A stretch of DNA of 35,082 nt, taken from the NCBI RefSeq assembly GCF_022763345.1, contig NZ_JALEGS010000021.1:1-35082 (forward strand). The letters are read 5' to 3'. Origin of the DNA: Phaeodactylibacter sp. (GTDB taxonomy: Bacteria; Bacteroidota; Bacteroidia; Chitinophagales; Saprospiraceae). The translations under genes were made by a program, and so were the position numbers. The notes beneath the pieces are model-generated. The model saw only the letters and a list, made by a program, of their open reading frames with translations, did not search any database and was not told where the DNA came from. How positions within the stretch are numbered: the first letter of the stretch is position 1; every line of letters begins with the position of its first letter. This document shows positions 24,742-30,974 of the stretch, in pieces.

Positions 24742-26871
24742 ATGAGAAGATTACTTTTTGGGGCCACCTTGCTTCTGGCACTGCTCTCCGCTGTTAACGG
24801 TTTTGCCCAAGACGACTGTGGCTGTCAGGAAGAAGAAGTCATTACCGTTTGCTACCTCTCCAAACAAGACTACTGTGGTGCCTTTGGTGCTAACTGCGAA
24901 TACACCTTTGATGGCGATTTCTTTGAAGGTGGCTTGGTGGCCAAGCTGCAAAACCCGGCTTTATTCGGTGAGAATGGCATTTCCTGTGACCTGGAGCTGA
25001 AACGTGCCACCCCGGCAGACCTTAGCAGTGTGCAGGCCATCAACGACTGTGGATGTGATATGATCTTCGTGGGGCAGTTTCTCACCCTGGACGTTTTTGG
25101 ACAGCCGGATCTTACACAGTCCGCAGTGCCCACACAGACGCTCAACAATATCAGGGACTGGTCCCTGGCCTGCGAAAGCAACCTTGTGATCGTTACTCAG
25201 GCCGAAGCCCGTCCGTGGGGCTATATCACGGCCAATCAGAATATCAATCCGAATACCCCTGAGGAGGAAATATCCGTTTCTTCCATATTCGACGGGCCCT
25301 TTGGGAGCCTTAGTTTTTTCAATCAGGGGGGCTCTTATCAGGGTGTTTTCACTGGTTTGCCAACGACAGGTTTCGAAATTCTCGCCAATGATGTGACCGG
25401 CGCACCCACGGTCGCGCTGGACGAAGCCACGAACGACATCATCCTGGGCGACGTGGGCATTCTGTGCTCCAATGGGGCGGGAGAGATATCCCTCGGTAAT
25501 AGCATCGTCAATAATAACGATATTTTGGCGGCCAATATCTTCGCATTGGGCTGCCGGATTGCCGAAGGCATCTCTACTTCAGACCAGGCGTTTACCGTCT
25601 GTGAAGGGGAACCGGTTGCGCTTCCGGACGGCGGGATCGCCAACGCACCCGGAGAATACCTGGATACGCTGACCGCTGCGAATGGCTGTGACTCCATCGT
25701 ACTCACGCAAATTACCTGGCTTCCTCAGGATACCATAAACCTGGGCAGGACCACCTGCTTCGAGTCCGGCTACAGTATTGAGGTGGATGGGAATGTCTTT
25801 GATGTGGACCGCCCGTCTGGCAGCGTACTGTTGCAGAATGCTTCAGGCTGCGACTCCCTGATCAATGTGAACATCAATTTCGTAGCTTTCCTTAGTACGA
25901 ATATCCAGCAGGAACTCTGCGAGGACAGCGGCTACAGCATCACTGTAAACGGGACGACTTACAACGAAGCCAACCCCAATGGGCAGGAGGCGCTCATCAC
26001 TTCAGAAGGCTGTGATTCTGTTGTTACTATTGACCTGGATTTTGTCCCTTTCCTCACGGATACATTAGCGCTGGATGCTTGCGAGAACAGTGGCTTCAGC
26101 GTTACCGTAGGCAACACCATTTATAATGAGTTCAATCCTACTGGCGAAGAGGTCCTTCAAAGTGTTTACGGCTGTGATTCCATAGTGACGGTCAACCTGT
26201 CGTTTAGGCCTGTCAGTACCACCTACATCGAAGCACCTGTATGTGAGGGCGAGACATTTACAGTGGGCGGTATACCATTTCCGGCAGGGACCTCCACACA
26301 GGTCGTGCTTACCAATCAGTACGGTTGCGACTCTATCTTATTTGTGGAGCTGCCCGAGCTGCCCGCACCGGTAGTTGACATTGATACGGTGGTGACTATT
26401 CAGCAAGGCAGTGCGCACACCTTCAGTGCATTGGGTGACCCTGCTTTCAATTACACCTGGAGCCCTGCGGAGGCCTTAAGCTGCAGCAATTGTATGTCTG
26501 CGGTGCTGGAAGTGGGCAATTACCCCGCAGTTGTAGAGCTGAGTGTGACAGACTCACTTGGGTGCGCCTCCATTTACACCCTACAGCCGGAATACATCTG
26601 CACCCCTTACCTGCCCAATGCCTTCTCGCCCAATGCCGATGGGCGCAACGATACCTTCTTTCCGTTTGTGGTCTGCCCCAACGCCACCTACACCCTGCAA
26701 ATATTTGACCGCTGGGGCAACCTGGTGTTTGAGTCATCCGAAAGCAACCTGGAGTGGGACGGGCAGATCAATGGCAGGGCCGCACCGATTGGCGTGTACG
26801 TCTACGTGGTACAACTGGAATCCGCCTTCAACCGTCAGACTTTTTCCGGAGAGCTTAACCTGGTGCGCTGA
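24742..26871 (+). CDS. T9SS-exported Cys-repeat protein with type B sorting domain
   Basis: A 709-residue secreted protein. Signal peptide MRRLLFGATLLLALLSAVNGFAQ; an N-terminal domain (to about 280) with many Cys that I do not recognise; then repeats ending in GCDS, the first four 54 residues apart; then a PKD-like stretch (about 540-615); then the C-terminal gliding-motility/type IX sorting domain (from CTPYLPNAFSPNADGRNDTF, with IFDRWGNLVFES and GVYVYVVQLE), which is CHU_C/TIGR04131. It is therefore exported by the type IX system and anchored at, or released from, the cell surface. A role in adhesion or predation is inference. Confidence 0.9.
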   Translation: MRRLLFGATLLLALLSAVNGFAQDDCGCQEEEVITVCYLSKQDYCGAFGANCEYTFDGDFFEGGLVAKLQNPALFGENGISCDLELKRATPADLSSVQAINDCGCDMIFVGQFLTLDVFGQPDLTQSAVPTQTLNNIRDWSLACESNLVIVTQAEARPWGYITANQNINPNTPEEEISVSSIFDGPFGSLSFFNQGGSYQGVFTGLPTTGFEILANDVTGAPTVALDEATNDIILGDVGILCSNGAGEISLGNSIVNNNDILAANIFALGCRIAEGISTSDQAFTVCEGEPVALPDGGIANAPGEYLDTLTAANGCDSIVLTQITWLPQDTINLGRTTCFESGYSIEVDGNVFDVDRPSGSVLLQNASGCDSLINVNINFVAFLSTNIQQELCEDSGYSITVNGTTYNEANPNGQEALITSEGCDSVVTIDLDFVPFLTDTLALDACENSGFSVTVGNTIYNEFNPTGEEVLQSVYGCDSIVTVNLSFRPVSTTYIEAPVCEGETFTVGGIPFPAGTSTQVVLTNQYGCDSILFVELPELPAPVVDIDTVVTIQQGSAHTFSALGDPAFNYTWSPAEALSCSNCMSAVLEVGNYPAVVELSVTDSLGCASIYTLQPEYICTPYLPNAFSPNADGRNDTFFPFVVCPNATYTLQIFDRWGNLVFESSESNLEWDGQINGRAAPIGVYVYVVQLESAFNRQTFSGELNLVR
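25684..26334 (+). repeat. In-gene repeat, 162-bp (54-residue) period
   Basis: The motif GCDS[ILV] recurs at codons starting 25684, 25846, 26008, 26170 and 26323: three spacings of exactly 162 bases, then one of 153. Each repeat has a second Cys (CESG-, CEDSG-, CENSG-like) about 30-35 residues before GCDS, suggesting one disulfide per repeat. Confidence 0.85.
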
Positions 26872-26897
26872 GGGAACGATATGGAGCGAATAGGAGT

Positions 26898-26921
26898 TTA
26901 AATTAAAAATCACTTAAATTA
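26898..26921. repeat. Direct repeat upstream of the toxin-antitoxin pair
   Basis: TTAAATTA occurs twice, 16 bases apart, ending ten bases before the antitoxin ATG. The place suits an operator for autoregulation by the antitoxin. Confidence 0.35.
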
Positions 26922-26930
26922 GGATAGAAT

Positions 26931-27170
26931 ATGAAAGCATTAAACCCTGAAGGTGCCCCGCTGACAAACCTCCAACTAGAATTAGTAAAACTTTTTGCCC
27001 AGGAAGTCCCGGAAGAAGATTTAAGAAATATCAAACAACTAATCGCCAATTATTTCGCAGAAAAAGCGATGGATATGGCAGATCAAGTGTGGGAAGCAAA
27101 AGGCTGGACAGATGAAGATGCTGAAAGAATGCTGAATACTAAAATGCGGGCGCCTCATCGATCTGAATAA
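26931..27170 (+). CDS. Putative antitoxin of a PIN-type toxin-antitoxin pair
   Basis: A 79-residue, acidic, helical protein. The sequence LQLELVKLFAQEVPEEDLRNIKQLIANYFAEKAMDMADQVW is typical of short antitoxins found before PIN toxins in Bacteroidota, where a helical C-terminus would wrap the toxin. I recognise no classical DNA-binding domain. It ends six bases before the PIN gene, whose start follows an AAGGAAAG stretch that can act as a ribosome site. The pair is AT-rich. Confidence 0.7.
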   Translation: MKALNPEGAPLTNLQLELVKLFAQEVPEEDLRNIKQLIANYFAEKAMDMADQVWEAKGWTDEDAERMLNTKMRAPHRSE

Positions 27171-27176
27171 GGAAAG

Positions 27177-27584
27177 ATGCGCGTAGTTGTCGATACGAAT
27201 ATCATACTTGTAGCCGTTTCAAGGCGATCACCCTATAATTGGGTTTTCCAAAAACTTAAAATTGGGGAGTTCAAACTCTGTGTGTCTACTGAAATTTTGG
27301 CCGAATATGCAGAAGTCATAGAACGGCATATGGGAGCGGAAGTTTCCCAAGTGGTCTTACAGGCAATAACGGAGCTTCCTAATGTTGAAAAAGTAGAGGT
27401 TTTTTACAGATGGCAGTTAGTTAGAGATCCTGATGATAATAAATTCACAGATTGTGCAATAGCCGCAAGAGCTAAGTGCCTCGTTACCAATGATTCGGAC
27501 TTCAGAGCACTCAAGGAAATTGACTTTCCAAAGGTCACAATATTATCTTTAAAAGAATTTAAGGAGCATTTGGAAAATCACTGA
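27177..27584 (+). CDS. PIN-domain toxin (TIGR00305-type)
   Basis: A 135-residue PIN ribonuclease. It opens with MRVVVDTNIILVAVS (D6), has STEILAEYAEV (E43), RDPDDNKFTDCAIAARAK and CLVTNDSDFRAL, giving the four conserved acidic residues that bind divalent metal for RNA cleavage. Family members act as toxins in toxin-antitoxin pairs. G+C is low (22 of 60 in bases 27241-27300) against the surrounding genes, which suggests transfer. It converges on ywbE with ten bases between them. Confidence 0.88.
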   Translation: MRVVVDTNIILVAVSRRSPYNWVFQKLKIGEFKLCVSTEILAEYAEVIERHMGAEVSQVVLQAITELPNVEKVEVFYRWQLVRDPDDNKFTDCAIAARAKCLVTNDSDFRALKEIDFPKVTILSLKEFKEHLENH

Positions 27585-27594
27585 ACACCCAATC

Positions 27595-27792
27595 TCACTC
27601 CTCCAAAATTTCCTTCACCCGGCCCACCTCGCCTGTTTCTAGTTTAACCTTAATACCATGCGGGTGCTGTGGTGATTTCGTAAGAATACGCGCCACATAG
27701 CCTTCTGTCAGTTCGCCGGTTCGCTGATCCTGCTTTTGCACGATGCGCACCAGCTGCCCGGGCTTGATATTTGATCGCTTTCTGCCGTCCAT
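27595..27792 (-). CDS. ywbE: YwbE family protein (DUF2196)
   Basis: A 65-residue protein with the family opening RKRSNIKPGQLVRIVQKQDQ, TGELTEGYVARILTKSP, HPHGIKVKLETGEVGRV. These small KOW-like proteins are found widely in bacteria; function is unknown, RNA or ribosome association is suspected. It is divergent from cvfB with 34 bases between the starts. Confidence 0.9.
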   Translation of the reverse strand: MDGRKRSNIKPGQLVRIVQKQDQRTGELTEGYVARILTKSPQHPHGIKVKLETGEVGRVKEILEE

Positions 27793-27803
27793 TCTTTTTT
27801 CGT

Positions 27804-27811
27804 CAAAGATA
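27804..27811 (-). promoter_or_regulatory. -7 box for ywbE
   Basis: On the minus strand TATCTTTG, an exact TAnnTTTG match, ends 11 bases before the ATG, leaving a leader of about six bases. Confidence 0.5.
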
Positions 27812-27814
27812 ACC

Positions 27815-27822
27815 TAACTTTA
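27815..27822 (+). promoter_or_regulatory. -7 box candidate for cvfB
   Basis: TAACTTTA (one mismatch to TAnnTTTG) ends four bases before the ATG at 27827, so the transcript would start at the start codon. It shares the 34-base gap with the ywbE box. Confidence 0.4.
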
Positions 27823-27826
27823 CAGC

Positions 27827-28660
27827 ATGATAGAAATTGGTACCTTCCAAAATCTCAAAGCCGTGCGTGCCACGCCTCACGGTATGGTCCTTCACAATGA
27901 AGAAGGCGATGATGTCCTCTTGCCCAATAAGTATGTGCCGGAAGGCCTGCAGGAGGGTGGGGAAGTGGAAGTTTTCGTGTATACGGATTCTGAAGACTGG
28001 CCCATCGCTACCACGCAGCGCCCCTTTGTACAGCGCGATCAGTACGCCAACCTGCTGGTCAAGGAAATCTCTCCGCTCGGGGCCTGGATGGACATGGGGC
28101 TGGACAAAGACCTGCTTGTGCCCTTTTCCGAACAGGACTTGCGTATGGAGGCCGGCAAGTACTATCCGGTATACGTGTATGTGGACGAAGAGACTGACCG
28201 CCTCGTCGGCTCCAATCGTTTCCGCCGCTTCCTGTCCCAGGACAACCTTGCGGTGGAAGAAGGACAGGAGGTAGACCTTTTCATCCTCGGCTTTTCGGAT
28301 TTGGGTGCTAAAGCAGCGGTCAACGGCTTGCACGAGGGGCTGATTTTCAAGAGTGACATCTTTCGCACTTTGCAGCCGGGGGAACGCCTGAAAGGCTTCG
28401 TCAAAACCGTCCGCCCGGATGGCAAGCTGGACCTGGCCCTGCAGCCCGAAGGTTATGCCAAGGTGGAACCTAATGCTGAAACAATCCTGGCTAAGCTCCG
28501 CAGCACCGCCAATGGCTTTCTGGCTTTACATGACAAGAGCGACCCTGAGCTGATTCGCGAGCAGTTGCAAATGAGTAAAAAAACCTTTAAAAAAGCAATC
28601 GGAGGTCTTTACAAGCAGCAGTTGATTGAGCTGGTGGATGGGGGGATTCGGTTGAAGTAG
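27827..28660 (+). CDS. cvfB: CvfB-type S1 RNA-binding protein
   Basis: A 277-residue protein with the CvfB architecture: S1-like OB folds in a row (MIEIGTFQNLKAVRATPHGM; QYANLLVKEISPLGAWMDMG; a middle domain; LKGFVKTVRPDGKLDLALQP) and a C-terminal winged helix (MSKKTFKKAIGGLYKQQLIEL). Binds RNA; in Staphylococcus it controls virulence gene expression post-transcriptionally, and its role in Bacteroidota is unknown. Length is normal. It starts 34 bases from ywbE, with a -7 box right at the start. Confidence 0.9.
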   Translation: MIEIGTFQNLKAVRATPHGMVLHNEEGDDVLLPNKYVPEGLQEGGEVEVFVYTDSEDWPIATTQRPFVQRDQYANLLVKEISPLGAWMDMGLDKDLLVPFSEQDLRMEAGKYYPVYVYVDEETDRLVGSNRFRRFLSQDNLAVEEGQEVDLFILGFSDLGAKAAVNGLHEGLIFKSDIFRTLQPGERLKGFVKTVRPDGKLDLALQPEGYAKVEPNAETILAKLRSTANGFLALHDKSDPELIREQLQMSKKTFKKAIGGLYKQQLIELVDGGIRLK

Positions 28661-29182
28661 GGGGGGAGTCTTTTAGTTGGCAGTGGGGAGTCTTTTTAGT
28701 GGGCAGTCTTTAGTCTGGTAGTCGGCAGTCTTGCAGTGGGCAGTCTTTAGTCTGGCAGTCGGCAGTTTGGCAGTCGGCAGTTTGGCAGTCGGCAGTTTGG
28801 CAGTGGGCAGTCTGGCAGTGGGCAGTTTGGGAAGTCTTTTGGTGTTCGCTTCGCGAGTGGGGCGAGGGTTGTGAGTGTTTTCTTTTAGGGAGGGGCTGGT
28901 TGGGTTCTGTCTTTTCTTTTCCAGAATAGTCGTTGCGTTTGGGCTGTCGTTTCGCTTTTTGCGGTTGTTTCTTTCCTGATACGGGCGTTTTCTTTCCAAA
29001 TTACCTTTTTGGTGTTGTAAAGTGGGAATTTGAGTTCAGGTGTCCCACGCTTTCCCACAATGATTCAATATAGTTTTTCGGTCTTTATCATCAAAAAGCA
29101 TGGAGAAGTGCCATTTTTTTGATGATACTGGTCTGTAAGCACATTGTTTTTTTGGATGTGAGGAACTTTTTGAGTAGAAAAC
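28661..29182. other. Repeat-containing gap between cvfB and the dcw cluster
   Basis: About 520 bases. The left third (28675-28840) is a degenerate array of GGCAGT-type units with a core of 15-bp tandem copies. The right part is T-rich (many TTTTC and TTTTTT) and leads into the mraZ control region. A 108-codon minus-strand frame (28673-28999) through the repeat is low-complexity and is not called. No RNA gene seen. Confidence 0.6.
28753..28827. repeat. 15-bp tandem repeat, five units
   Basis: TGGCAGTCGGCAGTT is repeated without change at 28753, 28768 and 28783, then twice with one or two changes (28798, 28813). Degenerate relatives of the GGCAGT core extend the tract on both sides from about 28675. 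Confidence 0.9.
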
Positions 29183-29217
29183 GTGGTAAAAAGTGGTAAA
29201 AAGTGTCAGAAAGTAAT
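29183..29217 (+). promoter_or_regulatory. MraZ boxes, 10-bp direct repeats
   Basis: GTGGT (29183), GTGGT (29193), GTGTC (29203) and the weaker GTAAT (29213) lie exactly 10 bases apart, each preceded by A-rich bases. Spaced 10-bp repeats of this kind are the known binding sites of MraZ, which represses the dcw promoter. Here they occupy the -33 region and reach the -7 box. Confidence 0.7.
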
Positions 29218-29224
29218 ACATTTG
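29217..29224 (+). promoter_or_regulatory. -7 box of the dcw cluster
   Basis: TACATTTG is a perfect TAnnTTTG match. The start expected about five bases later falls on an ATG at 29230, which opens a three-codon frame (ATG ACT AGG TGA) before mraZ. No TTG is seen at -33, where the MraZ boxes lie. Confidence 0.6.
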
Positions 29225-29245
29225 AAGAAATGACTAGGTGAAGAA

Positions 29246-29719
29246 GTGAATTTCGAACAGCTATTAGGCGAATACGAGTGCAAGATAGACGCCAAAGGGC
29301 GCATGCGGATGCCGAGCGGGCTGATTGCTCAACTCGGCGAAGGCGAAGCACTTTCTTTCGTCATCAACCGGGGCTTTGAACAATGCCTCATGCTGTACCC
29401 GGAACCGGTTTGGGAGCGGATCACCAACGAGATCAATCAGTTGAATCTCTACAATAAGAAGAACCGCAACTTCGTCCGTTACTTCTACCGCGGCGCACAG
29501 AAGGTCTCTATGGATAGCGCTGACCGCATCCTGGTCTCCAAACGCCTGCTGGAATACGCGGGCATTGACAAAGAAGTGGTCCTGTCGGCATATAACGACA
29601 GAATTGAAATATGGGCAGCCGATCAGTACGAGGCGCTGCTGGATGAAGAACCGGAGGATTTCTCCGACCTGGCAGAAGATGTACTGGGCAAGGCAAACGG
29701 CAAAGCACCGGAGCTATGA
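29246..29719 (+). CDS. mraZ: Transcriptional regulator MraZ
   Basis: First gene of the division/cell-wall cluster; MraZ binds its own promoter and represses the operon. The 157-residue protein has two SpoVT/AbrB-like halves: LGEYECKIDAKGRMRMPSGL (about 7-26) and the second one from MDSADRILVSKRLLEYAGI to IEIWAADQYE. The start codon is GTG at 29246, with AGGTG five bases upstream as ribosome site; there is no in-frame ATG at the right place. It overlaps rsmH by four bases (ATGA). Confidence 0.93.
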   Translation: MNFEQLLGEYECKIDAKGRMRMPSGLIAQLGEGEALSFVINRGFEQCLMLYPEPVWERITNEINQLNLYNKKNRNFVRYFYRGAQKVSMDSADRILVSKRLLEYAGIDKEVVLSAYNDRIEIWAADQYEALLDEEPEDFSDLAEDVLGKANGKAPEL

Positions 29720-30615
29720 GTTACCACCTCCCAGTAATGGCACAACCTTGCATCGACGGGTTGGTGACGGACCCTGATGGGGTCTATGTTGACGCTACTT
29801 TCGGTGGGGGCGGGCACTCCCGGCTTATTCTGGATCACCTCGGTGCGCAGGGCAAGCTGGTAGGCTTCGATCAGGATGAAGATGCGTTGGCGAATGTGCC
29901 GGAAGATGACCGGTTCATTTTCGTGCAGCACAACTTCCGCTTTCTGAAGCGCTTCCTGAAGCTGCACCGCATCCGAGAGGTGGACGGCATCATGGCGGAC
30001 CTGGGGGTTTCTTCCCATCAGCTGGATGTACCGGAGCGGGGTTTTTCCTTCCGCTTTGACGCACCGCTGGATATGCGGATGAACCAACAGCAGGAAGAGA
30101 CCGCTGCGACTTTGCTGCAGCGCCTGACAGCCGAGGAACTTCAGGATATCCTGAGCCGCTTTGGAGAGGTGCGCAACGCCAAAACGCTGGCGGAGCAACT
30201 GGTGACAGAACAACGGATTAAACCGATTCAAACGATTGGTGAATTCTTGGCAGTCGTCGACCCCCTCGTTCGCGGCAATCGTTCGCGGTATCTGGCACAA
30301 GTATTCCAGGCCCTTCGCATTGCTGTAAACGACGAAATGGGCGCACTTGAGGATTTTCTCAATCAGTGCCTCGAAGTGCTGAAGCCCGGCGGTCGGTTAG
30401 TGGTGCTTTCCTACCACTCTCTGGAAGACCGCATGGTCAAGCATTTCCTCAAGACCGGGAATGTGGAAGGAGTACAGGAAAAGGATTTTTACGGCAATAT
30501 TGACCGGCCATTCAAAGTGCTGACCAAAAAAGCCGAGCTGCCCACAGAAGAAGAAATTGAGCGCAATTCCCGCGCCCGAAGTGCTAAGCTGAGGGTAGGG
30601 GAGCGCAAAGGATAA
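29716..30615 (+). CDS. rsmH: 16S rRNA (cytosine(1402)-N4)-methyltransferase RsmH
   Basis: Methylates C1402 of 16S rRNA with S-adenosylmethionine. The 299-residue protein shows the start YHLPVMAQPCIDGL, the SAM-binding VDATFGGGGHSRLIL (D26-H34), IMADLGVSSHQLD, RGFSFRFDAPLDMRM, and the C-terminal GGRLVVLSYHSLEDRMVK. Length is normal. It overlaps mraZ by ATGA and is 11 bases from the ftsL-like gene. Confidence 0.96.
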   Translation: MSYHLPVMAQPCIDGLVTDPDGVYVDATFGGGGHSRLILDHLGAQGKLVGFDQDEDALANVPEDDRFIFVQHNFRFLKRFLKLHRIREVDGIMADLGVSSHQLDVPERGFSFRFDAPLDMRMNQQQEETAATLLQRLTAEELQDILSRFGEVRNAKTLAEQLVTEQRIKPIQTIGEFLAVVDPLVRGNRSRYLAQVFQALRIAVNDEMGALEDFLNQCLEVLKPGGRLVVLSYHSLEDRMVKHFLKTGNVEGVQEKDFYGNIDRPFKVLTKKAELPTEEEIERNSRARSAKLRVGERKG

Positions 30616-30626
30616 ATAAAAACCAA

Positions 30627-30974
30627 ATGGCAAAGAGACAAAGCCCAATCGCAGGTCTGTTCGACATGGGGGTCTGGAGCAAAAAGCTGCTGCAGGACCA
30701 CTTGTTCTACATCCTGTTTTTGGGGTTTCTGACCTTTGTCTACATCGCCAATGCCCACCTTGCGGAGCGGAATGTACGGGAGATTCAAACCCTGCAGAAG
30801 GACCTCAAGGAAATGCGCTGGTATTACATGTCTCTGCAATCAGAGAACATGTACAATGCCAAGCGTTCGGAAGTGGCTAAACGGGTGAAAGACAATGGTC
30901 TGCGCCCGCATGCATCAAAGCTGAACCGAATACAGGTACGACAGGAATCTTATCAGTTAGGAGATGGATATTAA
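30627..30974 (+). CDS. ftsL: FtsL-like cell-division protein
   Basis: A 115-residue bitopic protein: a short cytoplasmic N-terminus, one membrane helix (about 28-44, FYILFLGFLTFVYIANAH), then a coiled coil (ERNVREIQTLQKDLKEMRWYY) in the periplasm. Size, topology and place between rsmH and ftsI are those of FtsL, the partner of FtsB/FtsQ at the septum. It overlaps ftsI by 11 bases. Sequence similarity across FtsL proteins is low, so the call rests on context. Confidence 0.75.
   Translation: MAKRQSPIAGLFDMGVWSKKLLQDHLFYILFLGFLTFVYIANAHLAERNVREIQTLQKDLKEMRWYYMSLQSENMYNAKRSEVAKRVKDNGLRPHASKLNRIQVRQESYQLGDGY

Noticed and set aside
28673..28999. 108-codon minus-strand frame with Leu-Pro-Thr-Ala-Lys repeats
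   Set aside because: The repeats are the translation of a 15-bp DNA tandem repeat; the rest is low complexity. Treated as non-coding repeat.
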